This document shows positions 25,731 to 34,325 of a stretch of DNA of 64,000 nt, piece by piece. The stretch is from Weissella kandleri (GTDB taxonomy: Bacteria; Bacillota; Bacilli; Lactobacillales; Lactobacillaceae). Made by a program: the position numbers and the translations under genes. How positions within the stretch are numbered: position 1 is the stretch's first letter; every line of letters starts with the position of its first letter. The DNA is taken from positions 217,805 through 281,804 of the forward strand of contig NZ_JQBP01000002.1 of assembly GCF_001438705.1 (NCBI RefSeq). The letters are read 5' to 3'. The notes beneath the pieces are model-generated. The model was not told the origin of the DNA. It did not search any database and was given only the letters and a program-made list of their open reading frames with translations.

Positions 25731-26762
25731 ATGACGATTAATGTGGCTAGTCTCGGGATGGTACAAGATAATGTGGAAGTGCAAAAAGTAACTATTGAGA
25801 ATAATCATGGGCATAAGCTAGGGTTAGTGACCTGGGGTGCTTCTTGGCAATCATTTCAAACAGCAGCTGGTGTTGATTTAACATTAGGCTTTCAAACAGC
25901 AGCTGAGTATCTTGATAACAATTACTACATTGGTAATATTGTGGGACGGACAGCTGGACGCATTGATGGCGCCCGCTTTGAATTAGATGGTCAAGAAGTG
26001 GTTATTCCAGCTAATGAAGATGGTAATTTGTTGCATGGTGGTGAACAAAACTTTTCACACCGAAATTGGACGATTGAAGCAATTGATGAAGCTATGAATC
26101 GGGTGACTTTTGGAACTAAAATGACTTCAGCTGAAGACCATTTTCCTGGTGATATGCAGGCAACTGTCACGTATACCTTGACGGAAAATGATGAGGTTAA
26201 GATTCAATTTACAGCTGAATCGACCGCAACAACTTTGTATAATCCAACCGCCCATGTTTATTTCAATCTTGGTGGTGTGGGCACGGATGCACGTAAAATG
26301 CAGTTACAGATTAAAGCTGATCGTTACATGGAATTGCGTGCTGATAAAGTCCCAACAGGTAACTTATTACCAGTCGCAGGGACGGCTTATGATTTCCGTG
26401 AACCTCAATTAATGGGTGTGGCTTTAGAAAAGTTGCCTGCGAATGCTTTTGATAAAAAATTTGATGATGTGTTTGCTTTAAATGGAGACTCAAAGCCAGA
26501 TGTGATCTTAACTGATCCGGTTTCACAACGCTCGGTTGAAATTAGCACGGACCGGAATGCTGTGGTATGCTTTATTACGAATCCAGAGGTAGATAATTAT
26601 GCAGATCAGGAGGCTTTTTTGGCTGAACATCCGTATAATGGAATTGCTTTGGAAGCACAAACGTTATCAGATTCAATTCACCATCCGGAGCTAGGCGATA
26701 TTATTTTACCGGCCAACCAAACACAGACGTATGTCAACACGTATGCGTTTAAAAATATTTAG
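25731..26762 (+). CDS. galM: aldose 1-epimerase (galactose mutarotase)
   Basis: A 343-residue cytosolic mutarotase interconverting alpha and beta anomers of hexoses. Catalytic elements are visible: the NxVGRTAGRI substrate loop near residue 70, the His of PTAHVYFNLGG near 176 and the Glu of GIALEAQ near 309. It precedes pgi by 25 bases, so the two may share the cre-controlled promoter. ATG 25731 is chosen over 25719 because AAAGGATGG precedes it at suitable distance. Confidence 0.92.
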   Translation: MTINVASLGMVQDNVEVQKVTIENNHGHKLGLVTWGASWQSFQTAAGVDLTLGFQTAAEYLDNNYYIGNIVGRTAGRIDGARFELDGQEVVIPANEDGNLLHGGEQNFSHRNWTIEAIDEAMNRVTFGTKMTSAEDHFPGDMQATVTYTLTENDEVKIQFTAESTATTLYNPTAHVYFNLGGVGTDARKMQLQIKADRYMELRADKVPTGNLLPVAGTAYDFREPQLMGVALEKLPANAFDKKFDDVFALNGDSKPDVILTDPVSQRSVEISTDRNAVVCFITNPEVDNYADQEAFLAEHPYNGIALEAQTLSDSIHHPELGDIILPANQTQTYVNTYAFKNI

Positions 26763-26787
26763 TGATAAGAAATAGGAGTATTTAAAC

Positions 26788-28131
26788 ATGACAACTTTAT
26801 CTTTTGATACAAGTAAATTATCTTCATTTGTGAATGAGGGCGAGCTAGAAATGATGCAGCCCATGGTTAACATGGCGGACTCATTATTGCGTGAGGGAAC
26901 GGGGGCTGGTTCTGATTATACCGACTGGATAAAATTGCCAACTGAATATGATCATGATGAATTTGCACGTATTCAAGCCGCTGCTAAGAAAATTGCCAGT
27001 GATTCAAAGGTTTTAGTTGTTATTGGAATTGGTGGTTCATATTTGGGAGCCCGAGCTGCGGTTGACTTTTTAAATGATTACTTTAATTCAGCTTATTCAG
27101 ATGCTGACCGGACAGCGCCTCAAATTATCTTTGCTGGAAATAATATTTCAGGGCAGTATTTGAACTCCATTATTAAGTTAATTGGGGATCGGGATTTTTC
27201 TGTGAACGTTATTTCAAAATCAGGAACGACAACTGAACCAGCGATTGCTTTTCGGGTCTTTAAACAAATGTTGGAGAAGAAATATGGGGTTGAAGCCGCT
27301 AAAGAACGTATTTATGCGACAACTGATTCCAAGCGTGGGGCTTTGAAGACTTTAGCTGATGAAGAGGGTTATGAAGAGTTTGTAGTGCCTGATGGTGTTG
27401 GTGGCCGTTTCTCTGTTTTGACAGCCGTTGGTTTGTTGCCAATTGCAGCAGCTGGTGGTGACATTGAACAATTGATGGCTGGAGCTGCACAAGCCCAAGC
27501 TGATTACGCCGATGCTGATTTAATGAAGAATGAAGCATATCAATATGCAGCTTACCGTAATATCTTGTATCGGAAGGGGTACACCACTGAATTGTTGGTT
27601 AATTATGAACCAACTTTGGTTCAATTCGGAGAATGGTGGAAGCAATTACAAGGAGAATCTGAAGGTAAAGATGGGAAGGGAATTTTCCCAGCTACTGGAA
27701 ACTTCTCAACTGATTTGCATTCATTTGGTCAATACATTCAAGAAGGACGCCGAAATTTGTTTGAAACTTTGGTGCGTGTGACTGAACCTGTTACGGACGT
27801 CACGATTCCAACAATGGATGCTGATGATGGATTAGGATATTTGCAAGGTGAAACGATGAGCTATGTTAACCGCATGGCATCAGATGGAACTTTGCTCGCG
27901 CACGTTGATGGCGGTGTTCCTAACATGGTTGTTGAGATTGAAAAGCAAGATGCTTATCACCTTGGCTACATGATTTACTTCTTTGAGATTGCGGTTGGAA
28001 TTTCAGGGTATCTAAATGGAATTAATCCATTTAACCAACCAGGAGTTGAAGCATATAAAAAGAACATGTTTGGTTTACTAGGCAAACCTGGTTATGAGAG
28101 TTTAACTGAAGAGTTACGCGCTCGTTTGTAA
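26788..28131 (+). CDS. pgi: glucose-6-phosphate isomerase
   Basis: A 447-residue enzyme interconverting glucose-6-phosphate and fructose-6-phosphate. The sugar-phosphate binding segments [13 protein letters not shown] and [12 protein letters not shown] are intact, as is the family signature [15 protein letters not shown] with the catalytic Glu. The length matches the short Gram-positive type (about 450). It is read after galM. Confidence 0.97.
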   Translation: MTTLSFDTSKLSSFVNEGELEMMQPMVNMADSLLREGTGAGSDYTDWIKLPTEYDHDEFARIQAAAKKIASDSKVLVVIGIGGSYLGARAAVDFLNDYFNSAYSDADRTAPQIIFAGNNISGQYLNSIIKLIGDRDFSVNVISKSGTTTEPAIAFRVFKQMLEKKYGVEAAKERIYATTDSKRGALKTLADEEGYEEFVVPDGVGGRFSVLTAVGLLPIAAAGGDIEQLMAGAAQAQADYADADLMKNEAYQYAAYRNILYRKGYTTELLVNYEPTLVQFGEWWKQLQGESEGKDGKGIFPATGNFSTDLHSFGQYIQEGRRNLFETLVRVTEPVTDVTIPTMDADDGLGYLQGETMSYVNRMASDGTLLAHVDGGVPNMVVEIEKQDAYHLGYMIYFFEIAVGISGYLNGINPFNQPGVEAYKKNMFGLLGKPGYESLTEELRARL

Positions 28132-28146
28132 AATTTAACGATAATC

Positions 28147-28176
28147 AAGGTATCAGCAATAGCTGACGCCTTTTTT
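28147..28176 (+). terminator. terminator after pgi
   Basis: AAGGTATCAGC (28147-28157) pairs with GCTGACGCCTT, one mismatch, ending in six T. Confidence 0.75.
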
Positions 28177-28269
28177 ATTGAATTGAGTTGGTGCCCTTTA
28201 AATCTTTTTAAAGTTATGTTTATGGAGTATTTGATAAAATGAAGCAAAAGGGTGAAATGGGGATGGGAG

Positions 28270-29109
28270 ATGGCGAAAACAGACACAATGCAAAGGTGGT
28301 TGGTACGCGTTTTAAAGGGGATGGTGATCGCCTTAGGGTTTATCTTACCAGGCGTTTCAGGGGGCGTCTTAGCTGCCATTTTGGGAATTTATGAGCGCAT
28401 GTTAAATTTTATGGCGCATGTGCGGACCCGATGGCGGCAAGATTTTTTGTACTTTTTACCAGTTGGAATTGGCGGTTTACTAGGTTTAGCTTTGCTAAGC
28501 GCCCCGTTGGAATACCTGTTAAATCATTATCGGCTCTTAGTTTTATGGTCGTTTGCGGGGGCAATGGTTGGAACATTGCCGAACTTATATCAAACGGCTG
28601 GGCAGCAAGGCCGTAAAATGAGTGACGACATCTGGATGTTTGCGGCAGCTTTAATTGGCGGCTTGGGTCTGTTCCATTTAGCAGCATTAACGGGCCCAAT
28701 GCCTATTAATGGATGGAGTTGGTTATTGGCCGGAAGTCTCTTGGCTTTAGGAGTGATTTGGCCGGGACTCAGTCCGTCCAATGTGTTATTGTATCTTGGC
28801 CTATTTGGTCCAATGTTAACTGGGTTTAAAAGTTTAAATTGGACTGTGCTACTGCCGATTGCAGTTGGAGGGCTCGTGACTTTATTATTGATGTCTAAAG
28901 TTATGGTTAAAATTTTAGAGCAGGCTTATAGTGTGGTATATCACATTATCATTGGGATTGTGGGTGCCTCAATTATTTTAATTTTGATTCCGCCGGTGGC
29001 CAATTATAACCATACTTCAGTGTTAGAAATGGTGCTGTGTTTGTTGCTCTTTAGCCTAGGGATTGGATTAGGATGGAAGATGAGCCAGTTGGAGAAAAGG
29101 TATAAATAA
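28270..29109 (+). CDS. DUF368 (PopT-type) polyprenyl-phosphate translocase
   Basis: A 279-residue membrane protein with about eight hydrophobic segments. Two inverted family motifs are visible: FILPGVSGGVLAAILGIYE near residue 25 and LGVIWPGLSPSNVLLYLGLFG near 170, the repeat that marks DUF368. The family was shown to return undecaprenyl phosphate across the membrane for cell-wall synthesis; the role here is by family. A GTG start at 28252 is possible, but ATG 28270 fits the GGGGAT at 28259-28264. Confidence 0.85.
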   Translation: MAKTDTMQRWLVRVLKGMVIALGFILPGVSGGVLAAILGIYERMLNFMAHVRTRWRQDFLYFLPVGIGGLLGLALLSAPLEYLLNHYRLLVLWSFAGAMVGTLPNLYQTAGQQGRKMSDDIWMFAAALIGGLGLFHLAALTGPMPINGWSWLLAGSLLALGVIWPGLSPSNVLLYLGLFGPMLTGFKSLNWTVLLPIAVGGLVTLLLMSKVMVKILEQAYSVVYHIIIGIVGASIILILIPPVANYNHTSVLEMVLCLLLFSLGIGLGWKMSQLEKRYK

Positions 29110-29238
29110 GTTGATGCCTTTACAAGATGGTGGGAATCTTTTCGCACGATTTGAATTAATTTGGCTAAAAAATGGTATTTATGTCGGTTTTCTGTTAATA
29201 TAGAGTAGATAAAAGTTAATATTTTAGGAGATTTAATC

Positions 29239-29802
29239 ATGGCCATTGGAATGAATGATTTAAAAACGGGTTTGACTATTGAATACTCAAATTCAATTTG
29301 GCGTGTGTTGGAATTCCAACACGTTAAGCCTGGTAAAGGGGCTGCCTTTGTGCGTTCAAAGTTGAAGAATTTACGTACGGGTGCTGTAAACGAAGTAACT
29401 TTCCGTCCAGGAGACAAATTCGAAACGGCCAATATCGAAACGATGGCAATGCAATATTCATATGCCGATGGAGATAACCGGGTCTTCATGAACATGGAAA
29501 CTTATGATCAAATCGCAATTCCTGTTGATCGGATTGAAGATGAGATGAAGTTCTTACTAGAAGGAGCCGATGTTAAGGTTACTTATTATGATAGTGAACT
29601 TTTGGGAGTTGAGGTTCCTAAGACGGTGGAATTGACAGTTACTGAAACGCAACCTGGAATTAAGGGAGCAACAGCTAACGGTGGTGGAAAGCCTGCTACT
29701 ATGGAAACTGGTTTAGTAATTACTGTGCCTGATTTCATCAATGCTGGGGATAAGTTGATTGTAAATACAGATAATGGTGGATCATACTCTTCACGTGCCT
29801 AA
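29239..29802 (+). CDS. efp: translation elongation factor P
   Basis: A 187-residue factor that rescues ribosomes at polyproline stretches. The KOW-like N-domain has the modification loop KPGKGAAF (Lys at the tip; no known modification gene is nearby), followed by two OB domains and the C-terminal signature [17 protein letters not shown]-like segment. The start follows TTAGGAG at 29225-29231. It is followed by asp23-nusB as in many Bacillota. Confidence 0.97.
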   Translation: MAIGMNDLKTGLTIEYSNSIWRVLEFQHVKPGKGAAFVRSKLKNLRTGAVNEVTFRPGDKFETANIETMAMQYSYADGDNRVFMNMETYDQIAIPVDRIEDEMKFLLEGADVKVTYYDSELLGVEVPKTVELTVTETQPGIKGATANGGGKPATMETGLVITVPDFINAGDKLIVNTDNGGSYSSRA

Positions 29803-29828
29803 AAACCGCTGAGTTTGTCCATTTGTGT

Positions 29829-29861
29829 AGCGTCTACCAAATGACAGTCCTGGTAGGCGCT
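29829..29861 (+). terminator. strong hairpin after efp, weak T run
   Basis: AGCGTCTACCA (29829-29839) pairs perfectly apart from one G-U with TGGTAGGCGCT (29851-29861). Only TTCAATTAT follows, so it may slow or process rather than terminate. Confidence 0.5.
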
Positions 29862-29973
29862 TCAATTATATTATTTCATCTTTAAAATCGATGGAATATC
29901 TGTATTAGGAAATGTAAATCTCTTAATAATAGGTATGAAGAAGAAAGCTTTCGAACCTAGGAGGATTAAATAA

Positions 29974-30414
29974 ATGGCAATTGAAGAGACAATTTTATTA
30001 ACCCAAGATGATGCAGCCGGATCAACCCGAGTGAACCTGCGCGTAATTGATATTATCGCAGGGTTAGCGACTAAGGAAGTTGAGGGAGTCGCACGTTTAC
30101 GTGGAACCTTTGGCGAGCGCGCTAAAGAGGTGCTCGGTTATAAAGATCAACATAGTAAGGGAATCTTAACGAAGCAAGATGCTGAAGGCAACCTTAGCAT
30201 TGATGTCTACGTTGACGTGAATTATGGCGTAGTTGTTCCTAAGGTAGCACACGCGATTCAAGAACAGGTGAAGTCACAAATTCATGCGATGATGAACTTG
30301 AACGTTAAAAGTGTTGACGTCCATGTGATTGGCATCTTATCAGAAAAAACAGAATTAGATATCGATCCAAATAACTTATTTGGTGAAGATGATGTTGACG
30401 AGGTGGGTAAGTAA
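29974..30414 (+). CDS. Asp23/Gls24 family protein (YqhY type)
   Basis: A 146-residue protein of the alkaline-shock/Gls24 family. The core ITRLVIDIIAGLATKEVEGVARL-type segment is present (here RVNLRVIDIIAGLATKEVEG), then DVYVDVNYGVVVPKVAHAIQEQVK and VKSVDVHVIGI. The efp-asp23-nusB order equals B. subtilis yqhY, whose loss disturbs fatty acid synthesis; the exact role is open. AGGAGG at 29960-29965 sets the start. It overlaps nusB by one base (TAATG). Confidence 0.88.
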   Translation: MAIEETILLTQDDAAGSTRVNLRVIDIIAGLATKEVEGVARLRGTFGERAKEVLGYKDQHSKGILTKQDAEGNLSIDVYVDVNYGVVVPKVAHAIQEQVKSQIHAMMNLNVKSVDVHVIGILSEKTELDIDPNNLFGEDDVDEVGK

Positions 30415-30830
30415 TGACGATGTTAACCCGCCATGCAATTCGGCAAGTTACTTTCCAAACGCTCTTTGGACTAGCAGTCAATCCAGATGCCGAAGTGGAA
30501 CCAATGATTGAACAAGTTTTAACTGGCGATCCTGAAGTGGAACGTGAAGTTGAAGTACCAGAAGAGATCGTTGAATTAGTGCACAATGTTCAGGACTATC
30601 AAGATGATGCTGATTTACAAATTTCACGGTATTTGGTAGAAGGTTGGACGTTGGAGCGTTTGAACTTAGTAGACTTAGAAATTATGCGAATTGCGATTTA
30701 TGAAGCGCAAAAAGGTGATACACCAGCGAAAGTTGCTGTTAATGAAGCCTTGAATTTAGCGAGTGATTTTACAGATGAATCATCAAGTAAATTTATTAAT
30801 GGTGTTTTATCAAAAGTATTGACTTTCTAA
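30414..30830 (+). CDS. nusB: transcription antitermination factor NusB
   Basis: A 138-residue helical RNA-binding protein that works with NusE on rRNA antitermination. The N-terminal motif LTRHAIRQVTFQTLFGL and the C-terminal KVAVNEALNLASDFTDESSSKFINGVL are standard NusB. It is translationally coupled to the asp23-type gene. Confidence 0.95.
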   Translation: MTMLTRHAIRQVTFQTLFGLAVNPDAEVEPMIEQVLTGDPEVEREVEVPEEIVELVHNVQDYQDDADLQISRYLVEGWTLERLNLVDLEIMRIAIYEAQKGDTPAKVAVNEALNLASDFTDESSSKFINGVLSKVLTF

Positions 30831-30831
30831 G

Positions 30832-30982
30832 AGCGAGAGAGTAACATTGAATATTGTTAGAGAACAAAGTGATGGCGCCCGCCGTCCACCTTGGTAAAGT
30901 TAAATTTGCCGGGTTCATCGATTTCGTTGAAGAGATAAATGGATGGCGGGTTATTGTATGCTTTACAATAGCTCGCTTTTAC
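30832..30982 (+). promoter_or_regulatory. structured 5' leader of infC-rpmI-rplT (candidate L20/IF3 autoregulatory leader)
   Basis: AGCGAG (30832-30837) can pair with CTCGCT (30972-30977), followed by TTTT. Inside lies an 11-bp stem CCCGCCGTCCA (30886-30896 region) with TGGATGGCGGG near 30941-30952. A smaller hairpin TATTGT/ACAATA follows. Leaders of this kind before infC are bound by L20 in Bacillota, with a terminator as output. Assignment is by position and structure, not by a covariance search. Confidence 0.55.
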
Positions 30983-31014
30983 TTTGTCTGGAGAAAAATT
31001 AGGAGGTAAGTACC

Positions 31015-31551
31015 ATAGCAGCTAATGTACGTCAACCGCAACAGAAGAACGATTTGGTTAATGAGCATATTCGGGCTCGGGAAGTTCGTTTGATTACTGA
31101 TGACGGTGATCAAGGAGTTATGCCCAAGGCCGATGCGCAAAAGATTGCTGACGATGCTGAATTAGACTTAGTGCTAGTTCAAGCCAACGCCAAGCCACCC
31201 GTTGCTAAAATCATGGATTATGGTAAGTTCAAATTTGACAGCCAAAAGAAAGTCCGTGAGCAACGTAAAAATCAAAAGACCGTCACTGTTAAGGAAATTC
31301 GTTTAAGTCCTACTATTGATTCAGGTGATTTTAACACCAAGAAAAATAACGCAATGAAGTTTTTGAGTAAAGGGAATAAAGTTAAAGTTTCAATTCGTTT
31401 CCGTGGGCGCGCAATTACGCACAAGGAAATTGGACGTGAAGTTATGAATCGTTTTGCCGAAGAATTGGCCGATGTTACAAAGGTTGAATCACGCGCAAAG
31501 ATGGAGGGACGTAGCATGTTTATGGTGCTGGCCCCTAAGGACGCTAAGTAA
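31015..31551 (+). CDS. infC: translation initiation factor IF-3, with ATA start codon
   Basis: A 178-residue initiation factor. The ATA at 31015-31017 is preceded by a perfect AGGAGG (31001-31006, spacing 8) and is in frame with the N-domain start [25 protein letters not shown]. The next possible start, TTG 31054, has no Shine-Dalgarno and would cut 13 residues from the N-domain. infC in other bacteria uses AUU-type codons so that IF-3 represses its own translation, and the same is inferred here. The linker and C-domain ([17 protein letters not shown]) are intact. Confidence 0.9.
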   Translation: MAANVRQPQQKNDLVNEHIRAREVRLITDDGDQGVMPKADAQKIADDAELDLVLVQANAKPPVAKIMDYGKFKFDSQKKVREQRKNQKTVTVKEIRLSPTIDSGDFNTKKNNAMKFLSKGNKVKVSIRFRGRAITHKEIGREVMNRFAEELADVTKVESRAKMEGRSMFMVLAPKDAK

Positions 31552-31581
31552 TTATAGATTATAATTTTGGAGGATGGACTA

Positions 31582-31779
31582 ATGCCTAAATTTAAGACTC
31601 ACCGCGCTTCAGCTAAGCGTTTCAAGAAAACTGCTAATGGTGGTTTGAAGTCAGGGAGTGCGTACACTTCACACCGTTTCCACGGTAAGACTAAGAAGCA
31701 ACGCCGTCAATTGCGTGGAACTTCAATGATGGACCACACTACTTTGAAGACTTATAAGAACCTATTGAGCCGTGTCTAA
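31582..31779 (+). CDS. rpmI: ribosomal protein bL35
   Basis: A 65-residue basic protein with the L35 signature [20 protein letters not shown]. It lies between infC and rplT as in nearly all bacteria. GGAGG at 31569-31573 sets the start. Confidence 0.97.
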   Translation: MPKFKTHRASAKRFKKTANGGLKSGSAYTSHRFHGKTKKQRRQLRGTSMMDHTTLKTYKNLLSRV

Positions 31780-31839
31780 TTTAGATTAGATTGTATTTAG
31801 GGTTCATCGAATTGTAGAAAGATATTGGAGGATTAAACC

Positions 31840-32400
31840 ATGCGAGTTAAAGGTGGAACAGTTACACGTGCGCGTCGTAAGAAAATGATTAAGTTGGCCA
31901 AGGGTTACCGTGGACAACGTCATATCAATTATAAGGTTGCTAAGCAACAAGTTTGGAAGGGGTGGGTTTATGCCTTCCGTGATCGTAAGCAAAACAAGCG
32001 GAACTTCCGTAAGTTGTGGATCACTCGTATCAATGCCGCTGCCCGGATGAACGGATTGTCATACTCACGCTTCATGAACGGTTTGAACTTGATGGGATCA
32101 AAGTTAAATCGTAAGATGTTAGCTGACTTGGCTATTTCTGACGCTGCTGCTTTCTCTGCTTTGGCAGATGCAGCTAAGAAGGCTTTGGCCGACAATAACC
32201 AAGATTTCCACGTCGTTACACCTGCTACTAACGAAAAGGAAATTAAGATTAACGTTAAGGCCGCTAAGGAAGAAGCTAATGCTGATTCAGCAAAGCCTTC
32301 AGACAAGAACACCGTTGCTGAAATCAAGGCATATCTTGATGCTAAGGGTGTAGATTATAACTCATCAGCTAAGAAGGCTGATCTGTTGGAACTTGTTTAA
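31840..32400 (+). CDS. rplT: ribosomal protein bL20 with a C-terminal HeH/SAP-like extension
   Basis: Residues 1-118 are a standard bL20 ([20 protein letters not shown], then [20 protein letters not shown], ending [14 protein letters not shown]). Normal bL20 stops there. Here the frame runs on for 68 codons: a linker [20 protein letters not shown] and then [13 protein letters not shown]...[10 protein letters not shown], which looks like a HeH/LEM or SAP-type helix-extended-loop-helix motif of 30-35 residues. No stop or shift separates the parts, and the codon use is uniform. The ribosomal function is not in doubt; the extension's role is unknown. Confidence 0.93.
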   Translation: MRVKGGTVTRARRKKMIKLAKGYRGQRHINYKVAKQQVWKGWVYAFRDRKQNKRNFRKLWITRINAAARMNGLSYSRFMNGLNLMGSKLNRKMLADLAISDAAAFSALADAAKKALADNNQDFHVVTPATNEKEIKINVKAAKEEANADSAKPSDKNTVAEIKAYLDAKGVDYNSSAKKADLLELV

Positions 32401-32415
32401 TTTAAGTATTTAATA

Positions 32416-32452
32416 AAAATCGTTGAACGCCTTAGGCGGCCAACGTTTTTTT
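32416..32452 (+). terminator. terminator after rplT (possibly bidirectional)
   Basis: CGTTG (32421) pairs with CAACG (32441-32445), with CGCC/GGCG as inner stem, followed by seven T. AAAAA precedes it, so it may serve the opposite gene too. Confidence 0.75.
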
Positions 32453-32458
32453 ATTTGC

Positions 32459-32830
32459 TTAAAAATATAAAACACTGAGCATAAGGCTGATGGTTAAGGC
32501 GGGGACAAAGGGAATCGTCGTTTTTGAAAATATTTGGTACTGAAATAGGGCCAAAAAACAACTCAGTGTTAACCAAATTAACCATTGCCATGCCGCCAAT
32601 AAGAGGCTAACGATAAAAATTAGGTCAATATCACCATTACCTAATTTATTTTCAGCATGGTTGTAATAGAGGAAAATAATGTAAATGCCTAGTTTTATCC
32701 ATAAATAACAATTGTGCCACTCGAGTGCAGATACCCAAATGAAGGGGAATAACAGTTGGCTTTGAATCTTTTGTAATTTTAAGTCTTGCCAACTGAGAAA
32801 AATCAAAGTGACTATGAGCAAATAGATCAT
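32459..32830 (-). CDS. comC: short type IV prepilin peptidase (A24 family, ComC-like)
   Basis: A 123-residue membrane aspartyl protease with about four hydrophobic segments. The two catalytic Asp are present: SWQDLKLQKIQ near residue 15 and GNGDIDLI near 68 (GxGD motif). It lacks the N-terminal methylation domain of full-length PilD, as do short enzymes of lactobacilli. It would process competence pseudopilins (ComGC type). The AGGAGG on the minus strand, 7 bases before 32830, replaces the longer start at 32878. The competence role is inferred. Confidence 0.75.
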   Translation of the reverse strand: MIYLLIVTLIFLSWQDLKLQKIQSQLLFPFIWVSALEWHNCYLWIKLGIYIIFLYYNHAENKLGNGDIDLIFIVSLLLAAWQWLIWLTLSCFLALFQYQIFSKTTIPFVPALTISLMLSVLYF

Positions 32831-32948
32831 ATTAACGCCTCCTACTGAATAAAAAACCGGGTATGCAGAAAACAACATTTAAAAAAGATACGCCCGGAAC
32901 TGTTTGCGAAAGGAATCGCGCTATAATTAACTTTTTTCAAAAAAACAT

Positions 32949-32977
32949 TTGACATTATTTGAAATAAAAGTTATTAT
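32949..32977 (+). promoter_or_regulatory. promoter of the str operon
   Basis: TTGACA (32949-32954) and TATTAT (32972-32977) with exactly 17 bp between; a near-consensus sigma-A promoter. Confidence 0.75.
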
Positions 32978-32984
32978 ATTAATT

Positions 32985-33130
32985 GTGCTTCAAGCAGGGA
33001 GGTGTCCGCGTTAGTTTTGCGCGACGTGCTGAACTAACTGTGCGTAGTACCAATAAATAGCAATCCGAATTTTTCCTATATATAAGGAAACACCCGGTAT
33101 TGTGGACTAATAAATAATGAATCGAAAGGA
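32985..33130 (+). promoter_or_regulatory. structured leader of rpsL-rpsG-fusA
   Basis: About 150 bases lie between promoter and rpsL. GTTAGTT (33011 area) pairs with AACTAAC (33034 area), and GGTGTCC near 33001 can pair with GGAAACACC near 33087-33095. This is a possible site for ribosomal-protein feedback; no known leader class is recognised. Confidence 0.4.
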
Positions 33131-33142
33131 GCCTCTTTAGAC

Positions 33143-33559
33143 ATGCCTACAATTAATCAATTGGTTCGTAAGCCTCGTAAGTCAAAGAGCACGAAGTCAA
33201 ACTCACCAGCTTTGAACTTCGGTTATAACTCACAATCAAAGAAAACCATTCTTGCTCCAGCTCCTCAAAAACGTGGAGTTGCGACTCGTGTGGGAACGAT
33301 GACCCCTAAGAAGCCTAACTCAGCTTTGCGTAAGTACGCTCGTGTACGTTTGTCAAACTTGATCGAAGTTACGGCGTATATTCCTGGAATCGGTCACAAC
33401 CTTCAAGAACACTCTGTTGTCTTGATCCGTGGAGGTCGTGTTAAGGACTTACCTGGAGTTCGTTACCACATCATTCGTGGAGCTTTGGATACTGCCGGTG
33501 TTGACGGACGGATGCAATCACGTTCTAAATACGGTGCAAAGCGCCCTAAGAAGAAATAA
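33143..33559 (+). CDS. rpsL: ribosomal protein uS12
   Basis: 138 residues beginning [15 protein letters not shown]. The decoding-centre loops KKPNSALRK and the conserved [14 protein letters not shown] are intact, so there is no sign of streptomycin-resistance substitutions at the usual Lys (TPKKPNSA). First gene of the str operon. Confidence 0.98.
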   Translation: MPTINQLVRKPRKSKSTKSNSPALNFGYNSQSKKTILAPAPQKRGVATRVGTMTPKKPNSALRKYARVRLSNLIEVTAYIPGIGHNLQEHSVVLIRGGRVKDLPGVRYHIIRGALDTAGVDGRMQSRSKYGAKRPKKK

Positions 33560-33578
33560 TTAAGGGAGGACATTAGAT

Positions 33579-34049
33579 ATGCCACGTAAAAGTTATACGA
33601 AGCAGGCTGAAGTTCTGCCTGATCCAATTTACAACTCAAAGTTGGTATCACGGTTGATTAACCGTTTGATGCTTGACGGTAAGCGGGGAACTGCTTCAAC
33701 AATTTTGTACGATGCCTTTGATCGTATTAAAGAAGAAACCGGTGAAGAACCATTGTCAGTTTTCGAAGAGGCTATGAATAACATCATGCCTGTTTTGGAA
33801 GTCCGTGCACGTCGTGTCGGTGGATCTAACTACCAAGTTCCAGTTGAAGTTCGTCCTGAGCGTCGTGTAACGCTTGGACTTCGTTGGTTGGTCTCATACG
33901 CACGTTTGCGTGGAGAACACACAATGGACGAGCGTTTAGCTAAGGAAATTATGGATGCCGCTAAGAATACTGGTGCATCTGTTAAGAAGCGCGAAGACAC
34001 ACACAAGATGGCTGAAGCCAATCGTGCCTTTGCACACTATCGTTGGTAA
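33579..34049 (+). CDS. rpsG: ribosomal protein uS7
   Basis: 156 residues, start [16 protein letters not shown], with the family signature [20 protein letters not shown]-type segment and an ending [12 protein letters not shown]. It lies 19 bases after rpsL with AGGGAGGA as Shine-Dalgarno. Confidence 0.98.
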   Translation: MPRKSYTKQAEVLPDPIYNSKLVSRLINRLMLDGKRGTASTILYDAFDRIKEETGEEPLSVFEEAMNNIMPVLEVRARRVGGSNYQVPVEVRPERRVTLGLRWLVSYARLRGEHTMDERLAKEIMDAAKNTGASVKKREDTHKMAEANRAFAHYRW

Positions 34050-34065
34050 TCTTTTATCAACGGTG

Positions 34066-34099
34066 AAAAGGGCGTTGGATTCAGTTCAACGTCTTTTTT
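34066..34099 (+). terminator. terminator between rpsG and fusA
   Basis: AAAGGGCGTTGGA pairs with GTTCAACGTCTTT (G-U pairs included), then T. A second hairpin AACTAGTC/GACTAGTT lies at 34178-34197. Together they suggest that fusA is partly uncoupled from rpsL-rpsG. Confidence 0.65.
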
Positions 34100-34325
34100 G
34101 TAGGCTTTTAGTTGGCGTGATTAAAAAGACTATGCTAAACTAAAAGAGTTAAAACTTAAGTAACACTAATTTATGCCAACTAGTCTTTGGACTAGTTATA
34201 TTTTGAGAAAATACGGGCATAACGGGTTGGTAATTGCCTTTTTGGGTGGTTTCTTTCCTGTTTTTAGGGTATACTTTAACATAAGCAGCTAGAATGCTGA
34301 ATTAAATAACAGGAGATTTTTCACA

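Noticed and set aside
29829-29861. Riboswitch before the asp23-type gene
   Set aside because: The hairpin after efp is a simple strong stem-loop; no aptamer features are visible around it.
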